Assembly: GCA_030762175.1 (NCBI GenBank)
Contig: CM060846.1
Location: 184,876,041 to 184,940,040 of the forward strand
Direction: 5' to 3'
DNA length: 64,000 nucleotides
Source: Metallyticus violacea
Taxonomy: Eukaryota > Arthropoda > Insecta > Mantodea > Metallyticidae
A program made the translations under genes and the position numbers. This document shows, one piece after another, positions 59,401 through 64,000 of the stretch (position 1 is its first letter; every line of letters starts with the position of its first letter). Below the pieces are notes generated by a model. The model worked only from the letters and a program-made list of their open reading frames with translations. It was not told the DNA's origin and did no database searches.

Positions 59401-62012
59401 AAGAGATAACATGCATTAGGATCATAGACAAGCATAATGCTCTTATTCCTACAAATGAAACTTTTTGATAACACTTCATAGCTATTTTGGGGATGGCATA
59501 TTATTGTACACTCCTAGGCAAATAAAATGAACAAACATGAGAATATAGTCTCAACCAGTTAACTTCAGAAGTGTTTGTGTAGTCCTTAACTTCAGAAGTG
59601 TTTGTGTAGTCCCTAGTCATGTTTCTGTTTTCTCTGATAGTTGAGCAGTTTCCTGGACTGTAATTTGTAACTCATGAGTGAGGTAGATGCTGTGACAAAG
59701 TGAACCTTGAAAAATTCTGGCTTCCATAAATAACTTATTTTTATCTTACGATGTACAAATTTAAAAGACTAACTTTTAAATCATATTACAAATGCTTTCT
59801 CATGTGCACTGGCCCCCTCTCCTTGCATACATATGTAGTGCATTAGATTTTTTTCCTGTTAGCTTTTGATTTTCTTAAGCCTATGCTTGTAAAGCATTGT
59901 TTTTCCCCTTATTATTGAATGTATCGAGGTTTTAAGGCAAAAAATAGGATTTTTGATGGAGCAAATGAACCAGAAGATGATTGTCACCTAAAGTTTCTTG
60001 GCATTTGTCTTTAGAGGGTGAAATAAAATGCCGCTTAAAGCCTAATCAAGGCAGCTTGACCCAAGCAAGATTCAAACATGTGCCCTCCACTTTTGCAGCT
60101 GCTTGCATACTGTTGCCATAGCCAGCTGGAGCTACAAAGGTGGCAACTATTATGGAAGAAGTAATTTACAAGGTATTAAATAATGCAACACTTTATATGT
60201 TTCATTGCATGCTTTGTTTTATTTTCAAATATGCTAGGTTGCTCCTCAATTCTTTGGCTATACAATGCTTTTTTCCTGCTAATTTCTGCCCAGTTTCTTT
60301 GAACTTCCCCCCAGTGTAATGGTATTTCAGTTGTCTTCTGAGGTCAGGCTGCCTGTAAGGTTCAGCTATGTGGACTCATTGGGAGAATGATAATGGTATG
60401 ATTATGATGTGCCAATGGGGTCATTTATATTTTATGATAATATTTATTTATCACCACCACCACCGCCGCCGAGGTTTTCCTCAGTCCTCATAAATGGCAA
60501 ATGCTGGGAGGTACTCTAAACTTAGGCCTGGAATGATTCCTTCCTTAAAAATAAATCCTTTCCCAATGTATCATTTCATCTCATGTATCATCAGTGTCCA
60601 TCGCCTGTGGTGCCTCTGTAGCAAAAACAGGCATTAAACACTATTCATTCATGTTGTCATGAAGAAGAACTTGGTCACATTTTTGTGAGGACAGCTGCAT
60701 TGAAACTGCTTCATGAAGAGAAACTTGTTGCTTGTCTCTTGCAAGGACAACTGCATTGGAACTGCTTCTTGAACTTCTGAAGTGTTTCAAAATATATTTC
60801 AGAATTGACTGTTTACCATGAGGCAATCATTGATCAAAATAATCCCTTCATAGTCTCAGGGGAATGTGACCATCACTTTATGACAGTAGTTTTGAGTAAT
60901 ATAAAAATTTTAATTTATTAATATTTTTCCCTTAGGCTTGAGTAACACTTTAATTCTGTCACAGCTCTGGACAAGGACTAATCATAATGAGCAAGCAACT
61001 ATAAACTTTTGGTCTCTGTGTCTTATGATTGGCAGTTAGACTTTGAGAGACCCATTTAGCACAAACTTAATTGTGTTGACATTGGCAACAGAGATATTAA
61101 AGTGAACAGCAAATGTTTTGTTATTCTCCGGTCATCCCAAATAAGGAGGTCAGCACATTCCATCTGTGTGACTGCAGTATATGGCCACCTCAAGCATGGA
61201 TGGGTGAGATTGCCTTGACCTTCTTACAACTGACAATAATTTAATCCACCATTATCCATCTACTTATTTCTTAAATTCCTCTGAATATTGATATCATTTT
61301 TTTCCATTCATTTACTGCTTTTTGTTTATAATGCACTTTATTTATAGACTCAAGTATGAAAGCCAACTGCATCACTGCCATCTAGTATAAGCAGATAAAA
61401 GCTACATGAGATAATGTTCAAAGGTACTATGCATAAATGTTACATTTTCCAAGATAAACTGGCTGAGAAAAAAGTGTTGCATCATTTATTGAGTGCTCTT
61501 TGTATAATTGAGAATTGAAGAGATTGAAATAAAAGATTGAAAGAGCAGCCCCCAGCTTGGAATAAATATAACGTACATGGTTTTGTAATAAATTTCATGT
61601 TTCACATTTTATTCCATTTAACAAGCAAACATTTACAAAAATGTTAAATTACATGTACATCACAAGTTATGCAAGTGGCTAAATTCAACCCTTATGAGGA
61701 TATCATTACATTGTAATTCATTTCTTTAGTTAGGTGTTTCATCACTTGCTATAAAATGTATTATTAAAGAGTTTTTCTTGGTCAGGTGTTCGACTGCTTC
61801 AACCAAAGGATAAGTTCAAGGATCAGACATTCTTTTTGAGCCAAGTGCCACAAAGAGCTCTTCAGAAAACAATGTTTCCACTTGGAAATCTAACAAAACT
61901 ACAAGTTAAAGATATTGCAAAGAACCTAGGAATGACATATTTAGTCAGTAAAAAAGAAAGCAAGGGTATATGTTTTATTGGACCAAGAAATTTTAAAAAA
62001 TTTATATCTGAG
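30557..62012 (+). CDS. TRMU: Mitochondrial tRNA-specific 2-thiouridylase (exons 1-4, partial)
   Basis: TRMU (MTU1, bacterial MnmA) thiolates uridine 34 of mitochondrial tRNAs for Lys, Glu and Gln, using ATP and persulfide sulfur. CDS: join 30557-30638, 45532-45697, 45923-46107, 61786-62012. It gives 220 codons with all phases matching; the C-terminal half lies beyond the window. Seen: PP-loop S-G-G-V-D-S (residues 12-17); G-V-F-M-E-N-W (33-39); T-P-N-P-D-V-L-C-N (94-102), whose Cys101 matches the catalytic cysteine; A-T-G-H-Y-A (124-129); D-Q-T-F-F-L-S-Q (157-164); and G-I-C-F-I-G (205-210), whose Cys207 matches the persulfide-bearing cysteine. No stops or frameshifts. The N-terminus is short before the PP-loop, as in human TRMU. 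Identification is firm; targeting to mitochondria is family knowledge. Confidence 0.96.
30747..31045 (+). mobile_element. tRNA-derived SINE, family A, in TRMU intron 1
   Basis: Head GTCCTGGTCGTGTAGTGG (box A) and GAGTTCAGTCCC (box B, mutated), followed by the complete family body to GAGATGTTAAAGAGCATC and an AATAAACCAAATCAAC tail. It is in the same orientation as TRMU. Confidence 0.93.
31046..31590. other. Intron 1 sequence without recognised feature
   Basis: AT-rich; nothing coding was recognised. Confidence 0.4.
31592..31805 (+). mobile_element. tRNA-derived SINE-like repeat, family D
   Basis: CTTCCCTGGTCTTGTGGTCAG resembles a tRNA box A region, and GCTTCAAATCTTG stands at the box B distance. 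A body with CCTTGCCCTGAGAAGG and a (TAA)n tail (31806-31883) follow. Only this copy is clear in the window, so the family is tentative. Confidence 0.55.
31806..31883. repeat. (TAA)n microsatellite
   Basis: About 26 uninterrupted TAA/AAT repeats at the 3' end of the SINE-like repeat. Confidence 0.97.
31884..32279. other. Intron 1 sequence without recognised feature
   Basis: Two minus-strand frames of 60-70 residues overlap here. They are not recognised. Confidence 0.4.
32280..33720 (-). pseudogene. P-element/THAP9-like transposase relic
   Basis: The minus frame at 33553-33245 encodes M-D-E-M-S-L-E (catalytic-domain D-E-M-S block of P transposases), then V-V-Y-N and F-D-G-F-V, then A-Y-Q-A-M-M-I. 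Further on, with many stops, come Y-Y-L-A-K-D (33210), I-T-E-I-G-L, a degenerate D-A-V-H-L (about 33020; P elements have D-x-P-H-L), R-N-N-F-N-K-Y-D-F and, near 32500-32380, L-L-T-R-R-L followed by L-G-N-L-F-L-V-I-R and G-N-N-A-N. These follow the order of P-type transposases. No THAP domain or terminal repeats were found. It lies antisense in TRMU intron 1. Confidence 0.75.
33721..35059. other. Intron 1 sequence without recognised feature
   Basis: It may include the N-terminal part of the P-element relic, but no THAP cysteine/histidine pattern was found. A short C/A homopolymer (34807-34834) is present. Confidence 0.4.
35060..35135 (+). mobile_element. Short LINE fragment, duplicate of 37213-37287
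   Basis: ACTCTGGAGGAAAAAGTTTG through AAAATAGCCTTA is nearly identical to 37213-37285 in the LINE at 36270. The match stops abruptly on both sides. Confidence 0.85.
35140..35365 (-). mobile_element. tRNA-derived SINE, family A, head-truncated
   Basis: In minus orientation. It starts at the left with the 3' tail complement (TTTTTTATTTGGTTTATTTA) and runs through the body to AGGATTCTTTG, lacking the tRNA-like head. It belongs with the 28405 copy by the shared ACTTTATCTCATCCACAAC. Confidence 0.88.
35366..35922. other. Intron 1 sequence without recognised feature
   Basis: AT-rich, short frames only. Confidence 0.4.
35923..36213 (+). mobile_element. tRNA-derived SINE, family A, best preserved copy
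   Basis: The head at 35925-35995 can fold like a tRNA: acceptor arms GTCCTGG and CCAGGAC pair perfectly, box A is TGGTATAGTGG, box B GGTTCGAACC with a perfect T-stem. The body follows with AAAAATCCTAAGTATGGC, GAGGCCTCTGAGCAAAATTT, CTGATGACCTGAGATG and GTCCATAAATAAATCAATC, then an A-run. Its low divergence from the apparent consensus suggests the youngest copy here. Confidence 0.95.
36270..37690 (+). mobile_element. LINE (family Y), 5'-truncated, RT C-terminus and 3' UTR
   Basis: The frame at 36299-36862 (187 residues) begins with [10 protein letters not shown], the block just after the RT catalytic motif, then C-I-Y-L-G-V-K-I-D. The C-terminal part has [10 protein letters not shown]. After a stop it continues with M-W-R-L-K-G-I-R-K and a zinc-like [17 protein letters not shown] (37160-37205); one Cys codon is now TGA. 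The 3' UTR holds GGAGCCTGGTCCCCTGG and GACTGGGGACCGATGAAATC. A second copy lies at 51080-53850 (minus) and a short one at 57890-58320. Confidence 0.82.
36299..36862 (+). pseudogene. LINE family Y ORF2 fragment, open frame
   Basis: This is the longest LINE frame in the window. It spans the end of the RT palm to the thumb/connection region, and lacks the catalytic motif. A lysine-rich run (36470-36480) comes from an A-stretch. The frame ends at TAA 36860; the protein formerly continued to the cysteine motif near 37200. Confidence 0.82.
37691..39344. other. Intron 1 sequence; possible LINE tail near 38500
   Basis: Around 38460-38520 the sequence ends in GGGTTTGAATAAATAAATGC and further AATA repeats, like a LINE 3' tail, but no coding part is attached. 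The rest is not recognised. Confidence 0.35.
39345..39922. repeat. Homopurine/homopyrimidine tract (GGA/GAA)n, ~580 bp
   Basis: About 575 bases are almost only A and G on the + strand. They are arranged as irregular GGA, GAA, GAG and AAG triplets with longer repeated motifs such as GGAGGAAGAAGGAGAAG near the right end. Two or three T residues at most interrupt it. The Ser/Leu/Pro-rich minus frames of about 200 residues are artefacts. It ends exactly where the Penelope copy begins. Confidence 0.97.
39923..40425 (+). mobile_element. Penelope-like element, GIY-YIG region and 3' end
   Basis: It translates to [36 protein letters not shown] (40016-40090), then K-E-H-I-R-N-I. Both nuclease signatures are intact here. 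After frameshifts come W-N-F-W-K-K and E-S-I-Y-I-W. The tail has GGAACTGAAGATGGGAGCAA. It is 5'-truncated, with no RT, and lies in TRMU intron 1. Confidence 0.9.
40426..41246. other. Intron 1 sequence without recognised feature
   Basis: No frame over 60 residues. Nothing shared with the rest of the window was recognised. Confidence 0.4.
41247..43440 (+). mobile_element. DUF4817-type (Tc1/mariner-related) DNA transposon with TIRs
   Basis: Inverted ends occur at 41247-41300 and 43388-43440. Their best part is AAGCATTTTGAGAT(A/G)GGGAAC, about 50 bp in total with gaps. Inside, 41659-42710 is a decayed transposase: it starts [15 protein letters not shown], the DUF4817 helix-turn-helix region that is common in insects. 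In other frames it keeps L-F-T-D-K-A-M-F (first D), Q-H-D-G-A-P-P (second D) and [10 protein letters not shown] (third D/E region). Many frameshifts and stops make it inactive. Confidence 0.85.
41659..42712 (+). pseudogene. DUF4817/IS630-like transposase, decayed
   Basis: An N-terminal open frame of 62 residues (41660-41848) covers the DNA-binding half: A-N-S-F-S-F-V-E-L, then N-G-E-A-R-G-H-A and P-Y-R-S-T-F. Downstream similarity runs in all three frames: S-V-L-F-T-D-K-A near 42113-42140, Y-Q-H-R-F-S-I-N-M near 42218-42245, G-P-Y-I-F-P near 42280, R-L-Q-H-D-G-A-P-P near 42388-42415, and [10 protein letters not shown] near 42518-42550. The acidic triad positions appear retained despite the frameshifts, so loss is by frame damage. 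Confidence 0.8.
43441..44195. other. Intron 1 sequence without recognised feature
   Basis: A 76-residue + frame (43750-43980) is hydrophobic and T-rich by composition, but not recognised. Confidence 0.35.
44196..44440. repeat. Inverted repeat with ~85-bp arms
   Basis: The arms 44196-44282 and 44356-44440 are reverse complements at roughly 75 percent (TGTCTGGGAGGATGAAGGAG against the complement of its partner; AAGGCCTTATGACCTGGAAGA likewise). The loop is 73 bp. The left flank (44100-44170) resembles 60655-60775. This may be a decayed fold-back element. Confidence 0.7.
44441..45531. other. End of TRMU intron 1
   Basis: No recognised element. It ends at the acceptor TTTGTTCTAG before exon 2. 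Confidence 0.4.
45532..45697 (+). CDS. TRMU: TRMU coding exon 2
   Basis: Acceptor TTCTAG|GATTT, donor TTCAG|GTAAGA. It encodes [14 protein letters not shown], then the [13 protein letters not shown] segment, I-P-F-F-H-V-N-F and Y-W-N-N-V-F. It includes residues that shape the tRNA and ATP site in MnmA-type enzymes. Confidence 0.96.
45698..45922 (+). other. TRMU intron 2 (225 bp) with Penelope tail fragment
   Basis: A short GT-AG intron. About 75 bp at 45778-45852 are the reverse complement of the Penelope tail at 28165-28230 (TAGGTGACACTA; AGAACATGTTTCAAGAGCAT). No branch or polypyrimidine sequence is affected (TTCTTATTTCAG is outside). Confidence 0.85.
45923..46107 (+). CDS. TRMU: TRMU coding exon 3
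   Basis: Acceptor TTATTTCAG|CC, donor ATTATAG|GTAAGG. It encodes [18 protein letters not shown] (with the first catalytic cysteine, residue 101 in this model), [16 protein letters not shown] and the E-Y-L-E-H-Y-N-P segment. Confidence 0.97.
46108..46639. other. Start of TRMU intron 3, no recognised feature
   Basis: AT-rich; no coding similarity. Confidence 0.4.
46640..46960 (+). pseudogene. Possible mariner transposase N-terminal fragment
   Basis: The + strand reads [15 protein letters not shown] near 46757-46803, which resembles the first helix-turn-helix region of irritans-type mariner transposases. After a frameshift, [13 protein letters not shown] resembles the linker to the second HTH. 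The match is short and could be chance. Confidence 0.4.
47205..47462 (+). mobile_element. tRNA-derived SINE, family B, in TRMU intron 3
   Basis: Plus orientation. Box B-like GTGGCTCAAATCCTACC, GGTTTTTCTCAGTCCTCATC, CTTAGGTCTGGAACACTTCC and TATTTCATCTCATGTATCATC match the family. The 5' box A part is degraded. Confidence 0.85.
47463..47691. other. Intron 3 sequence without recognised feature
   Basis: AT-rich; ends in the TATATATATA where the next mariner inserted. Confidence 0.4.
47692..49169 (+). mobile_element. mariner-type element with ~65-bp TIRs
   Basis: The left end (about 47694-47765) and the right end (about 49098-49167) are inverted copies sharing ATGGCAACTATTTTTTT and AAGGGACAACA, between TA-rich flanks. 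The interior holds a decayed transposase (about 47880-48895). A second family with much longer TIRs than the 10500 and 15333 elements. It lies in TRMU intron 3 in the same direction. Confidence 0.88.
48243..48895 (+). pseudogene. mariner transposase, catalytic region
   Basis: The frame (48243-48596) encodes [11 protein letters not shown] (first catalytic D), then W-H-H-P-G-S-P-P and [12 protein letters not shown] shift then gives I-H-D-N-A-T-A-H-T (second D) near 48587-48613, and later F-N-P-C-D-Y-N-L (third D) near 48688-48712. All three acidic positions are present. Frameshifts and a stop at 48594 make it inactive. It ends D-Y-F-E-G-Y near 48890. Confidence 0.85.
49322..50112 (-). mobile_element. 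Non-autonomous Tc1/mariner-type element (internally deleted)
   Basis: The left end (AAGGTTGCCATAAAATGTAT near 49322) and the right end (complement of TATTTTTTTGGCACACTCAG near 50109) form inverted repeats of about 30 bp, each next to TA. On the minus strand (49702-49400) it encodes [18 protein letters not shown], a transposase N-terminus, then in another frame the C-terminal [12 protein letters not shown]. The catalytic part is deleted. A 140-bp tandem duplication lies at 49722-50001. Confidence 0.75.
49722..50001. repeat. Two tandem 140-bp units
   Basis: Units 49722-49861 and 49862-50001 differ at only a few sites (for example TTACATCTGCTTA and TTGCATCTGTTTA). The duplication looks younger than the element. 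Confidence 0.93.
50113..50454. other. Intron 3 sequence with (TA)n run
   Basis: TATATA and TGTGTATA repeats at about 50421-50459. The small frames around it are repeat artefacts. Confidence 0.6.
50455..50895 (-). pseudogene. RTE-like LINE ORF C-terminal fragment
   Basis: In shifting minus frames it reads [19 protein letters not shown], then [19 protein letters not shown] and [10 protein letters not shown] and A-A-W-R-R-L-V-S-D. The W-A-G-H-V and R-W-x-D-x-V pattern, followed by W-R-R-L, marks the C-terminus of RTE/BovB-related and similar LINEs. No RT core is present. Confidence 0.75.
51080..53850 (-). mobile_element. LINE (family Y), minus, decayed RT with 3' end
   Basis: The frame 52879-52478 encodes the RT fingers: [11 protein letters not shown], then [13 protein letters not shown], then [13 protein letters not shown] (first catalytic D block). 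F-V-D-D-F-I occurs near 52355-52375 (the second catalytic block, with F in place of Y). Downstream (51967-51752) come [12 protein letters not shown] and, near 51360-51390, C-V-G-K-W-K. The gene order matches the copy at 36270. The upstream endonuclease part (53.2-53.85 kb) is very decayed. Confidence 0.8.
52478..52879 (-). pseudogene. LINE family Y reverse transcriptase, open part
   Basis: 133 residues of RT fingers and palm. The motif [13 protein letters not shown] precedes a domain with [11 protein letters not shown], in which D of F-A-D-F is one catalytic residue. It breaks before the F-V-D-D block, which lies about 100 bases further in another frame. Confidence 0.85.
53851..54904. other. 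Intron 3 sequence without recognised feature
   Basis: A minus frame (54644-54375, 89 residues) is relatively GC-rich and contains G-Q-A-P-P-T-L-P-G, but I cannot assign it. It may belong to an unknown repeat. Confidence 0.35.
54905..55240 (-). mobile_element. tRNA-derived SINE, family C
   Basis: Read on minus, from about 55235: CCTCCTTGGTCTAGTGGTTA (box A region), then GCGTTCCATTCCCGGTACC (box B region). The body is unrelated to families A and B, with GGGAGGTCTGGAAAGGGG and CTGCCCTCTATCAATGAATT, ending near an AATAA-rich tail. It is the only copy seen here. Confidence 0.72.
55241..56420 (-). pseudogene. hAT transposase relic (GTF2IRD2/ZBED-like)
   Basis: On the minus strand, from about 56415: [17 protein letters not shown], then [16 protein letters not shown] and E-V-F-L-D-F. 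Later, at 55961-55689, [29 protein letters not shown]. At 55471-55280, F-H-T-R-F-Q-D-V, then [11 protein letters not shown]. The order and motifs match hAT-derived transposases of the GTF2IRD2/ZBED/SCAND3 group. The D after S-I (usually C-D-E-S-T-D) is T-T-Y-G-N-I-D here. No terminal repeats or zinc finger were found. Confidence 0.8.
56690..57415 (-). mobile_element. Penelope-like element with inverted end
   Basis: On minus: decayed GIY-YIG region (about 57200-57050, [14 protein letters not shown]), then the frame 57009-56803 ([10 protein letters not shown], and C-terminal T-V-E-F). The 3' tail (56790-56690) has GAGAACATTTAGT and a 70-bp box whose inverted copy stands at 57335-57410 (AAGTAAGTGAAGCATTAAGAG against its partner). 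So both ends carry the same sequence in opposite orientation. It is in the same subfamily as copy a at 25412. Confidence 0.88.
57416..57889. other. Intron 3 sequence without recognised feature
   Basis: No frame of interest and no shared repeats recognised. Confidence 0.4.
57890..58320 (-). pseudogene. LINE family Y C-terminal fragment
   Basis: The minus strand has an open frame (58312-58109) followed, after stops, by [17 protein letters not shown] near 58010-57960. This matches the zinc-like C-terminal motif of the LINE at 36270 ([13 protein letters not shown]). The last Cys is now Phe. Confidence 0.65.
58690..59010 (+). pseudogene. Small RTE-like LINE fragment
   Basis: [15 protein letters not shown] near 58744-58790 is the L-Y-G-C-E-T-W motif that follows the RT domain in many LINEs. 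W-R-E-H-T and [12 protein letters not shown] blocks follow to about 59005. It has stops throughout. Confidence 0.6.
59011..60464. other. Intron 3 sequence; short tandem duplication at 59556
   Basis: TTAACTTCAGAAGTGTTTGT with GTAGTCC is repeated directly at 59558-59584 and 59587-59613. No coding similarity was found. Confidence 0.5.
60465..60655 (+). mobile_element. tRNA-derived SINE, family B, head-truncated
   Basis: Starts near GAGGTTTTCCTCAGTCCTCA, then AAATGGCAAATGCTGGGAGG, CTTAGGCCTGGAATGATTCC and ATTTCATCTCATGTATCATC. The tRNA-like head is replaced by a (CAC)n(CGC)n run at about 60451-60468. Confidence 0.88.
60656..61785. other. End of TRMU intron 3
   Basis: Bases 60660-60770 contain two related ~70-bp units (TGAGGACAGCTGCATTGAAA and CAAGGACAACTGCATTGGAA) that also resemble 44100-44165. 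The rest is not recognised. The acceptor CTTGGTCAG precedes exon 4. Confidence 0.5.
61786..62012 (+). CDS. TRMU: TRMU coding exon 4
   Basis: Acceptor TTGGTCAG|GTGTT, donor TCTGAG|GTAAGA. It encodes [29 protein letters not shown], the [11 protein letters not shown] block with the second catalytic cysteine (residue 207), and R-N-F-K-K-F-I-S-E. It ends in phase 0. An ATG-started frame beginning at 61836 is only the inside of this exon. Confidence 0.97.
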
Positions 62013-64000
62013 GTAAGAGCAGCTTTTGCTTTTTCTTTTTGAATATATCTATTTTATTTCATGTTTGGACCATATTAAATTCTATGTATAGATCAGTATA
62101 TTAAAGCAGCAGCTATAGGAAGATTAAATTGAAGTTCATATGTACTGGAAAATAGTAAATTTAACAGCAAAATAGAAATGAAATTAGACAGTCACATGTT
62201 CATTGACAAAAACATTTTTTGATTTCAAAGCTCCATATGTCCTAAAACTCACTAAAAGTCATAACAGAGACTACAATTTGCTAATAAAGCACTCTCAGAT
62301 TTCTGCATAACTCTCTCTCCCCACCAATTCACTCATTTTCTCCCTCTGTGTCCATATCTCATTTGAGCAGGGCATTGGTCCAGAGGCAGTTGCAAAAGCA
62401 GAAGCATAGGTTTAAATCCTGTTTGTAGCAATCTACCTGGCTGAGATTTTTAAAGTTTTGTTCAACCTGCAGGATAAATGTAGTTTTAGTGCTTCATTCT
62501 TCATAATTGAAGGGTACAAGGGAAAAACAATCAAAGTCGCATTTTTACTTTTTTACAGGAATGTAATTGGAAATTTAAAAAAACTACAAAATGGAGCACA
62601 TTAGATATATAGAAATGCTTTTTTACTATAATCATTCTTAAAGTAGTTTTCTAACATACTCTTCTTTTGAAATTAGCATCATGTGTTATTTGGTTATGTT
62701 AATTAACAATAAAAAGTCAAAGTACACGTACTTGCAGATAAAAAGTCCACTAACTATTTTATGGAATGTAACAAATGATACATAGCTGATATTTGCTGAG
62801 GAAAATGTAAACATTAAGGAAACACTATTAAAAACAAAATCATTCATTTTCTTTTACAGGTAACCGTGAAAAATAGAGCTGAGTATTTTTGGGATAGAGT
62901 CTTTTCAGGCATTGTAGGTCATATTTTGCCATGGAAAGTGAAATTAAACTTGAATGGAAAGGGCAGTCTGCTCATCAGTTTGTGTATGGCACATTTTGTC
63001 AACAATAACATAGGACTCCCAGGAGCCATTGTAGGTTGTTCAACTGGTTATAGTTTTAGAAGAGGTTTTGTCAGCTACAATTTCTTGTATTCCTCTTATA
63101 TTCATTGGACATGTCTCTCTGTATTCTTTATTAAAAACTCCTCATTTCTTAATATCTTTGAAACACTCAATGATATTGAAGGAAGATGGTTACAAGCAGC
63201 ATCTTCTGATGTGCTCATTTGAATCATGACATCCTGCATGTCATCATAAAGGCTTTGTAACAAACTGGAATTTCAATAGCTTTTACTTTCCTCTGTACAC
63301 ATACCTTGTAGGAGTAAGAATGGTCCCTCAGGTTGCAGTCTTCTTCTGATTTCCATTGTCTTCTTTGCTTCACTGATAAAAGTGATGTTGAAGAACACAA
63401 GTGTGCACTCTATTATGTCACCAAGTAAATTGAATTCACAGTTAATAAATCACATTCCTGTTTTGCAACTTTTATGAATCACTGTGTTTTACATTTGCAA
63501 TCTTCACCGGAAACATGACTCATTGATCTAATGAATTTCCTAGCATTACTAAGTCTACCATTTATATCTTTTCTTTGGTCTATTCTGACAAACTGGGATA
63601 TTTTCACCACTTGATTCCATGTCAAACACACAACAGTAACACAGCCTTACCTGAACAACGATGTAGTCAAATAGCTTTAAAGTACAAGCCACAACAGTGC
63701 ACAGATGGGTTAATAATAAAAACAAAGGTGATGAACATTAAATCAGACTCTTCTGAAGTAATACAAAATTACAACGATTTAATATATGTGGACCCCTGGT
63801 TATTTTTCAGTTTTACAGAGAACCCTGAATGTTTTTCCCCTGGACATTATTTTTTCTATGCTGATTTTTATGGATTACATGTGGTTGTATCTCTGTATGA
63901 ATATATTGGAATGTAGTACTACACACCTACAATCCATTGGTATCAAAATCTCAAATTTCACCAAAAAGTGGACTTTTCCACTGTGGGCTTTTCCACTGTA
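62013..64000 (+). other. TRMU intron 4 (start), unassigned frames
   Basis: The next TRMU exon would carry a G-x-x-F-x-D-x-x-x-G-x-x-x-G-x-H block followed by T-x-G-Q-R; nothing like it appears before the window ends. A 118-residue frame (62866-63222), preceded by TTTTCTTTTACAG, and a 113-residue frame (63575-63916) are unusually long for this AT content. Neither is recognised, and neither continues TRMU. Confidence 0.45.

Overview
This is eukaryotic nuclear DNA, most likely from an insect. The AT-rich background, introns of about 15 kb, tRNA-derived SINEs, several LINE lineages, Penelope-like elements and many decayed mariner copies suggest a large-genome insect such as a cockroach, termite or other polyneopteran. 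The order-level guess is inference only. There is no operon structure, ribosome-binding site, CRISPR array or rRNA.

Only one host gene is well supported. It is TRMU (MTU1), the mitochondrial tRNA-specific 2-thiouridylase, on the + strand. Its first four recognisable coding exons lie at 30557-30638, 45532-45697, 45923-46107 and 61786-62012. They join in frame (82, 166, 185 and 227 nt; 220 codons), with GT donors and AG acceptors. The gene runs off the right edge. Introns 1 and 3 are about 14.9 and 15.7 kb and are filled with mobile elements; intron 2 is only 225 bp.

Layout. 0-5.5 kb: Penelope tail, SINE, and a mariner pseudogene apparently split by an R1-like LINE. 5.5-18 kb: a mosaic of DNA-transposon relics. 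It holds a Harbinger-like MITE, a zinc-finger/MULE/SWIM transposase pseudogene, two mariners and a third partial copy, a LINE with gag and endonuclease remnants, and related MITEs. 18-23.5 kb: a CR1-like LINE in two pieces, possibly split by an unclassified repeated gene that is itself broken by a Penelope-like insertion with a 13-bp target-site duplication. 24-28.3 kb: a fold-back element, a SINE and three Penelope copies, two of them head to head. 28-46 kb: TRMU exons 1-3 with SINEs, a P-element relic, LINE pieces, a 0.58-kb homopurine tract, another Penelope end and a DUF4817-type DNA transposon with inverted repeats. 46-64 kb: mariner, a non-autonomous DNA transposon, LINEs, SINEs, a hAT relic, a Penelope copy, and TRMU exon 4.

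Almost every open reading frame outside TRMU is a transposon relic or chance. Frames are broken by stops and frameshifts, and several catalytic residues are changed. I found no intact selfish element and no new host pathway. The most interesting material is the zinc-finger MULE-like gene, the unclassified gene family interrupted by a Penelope element, and the inverted-terminal architecture of the Penelope copies.
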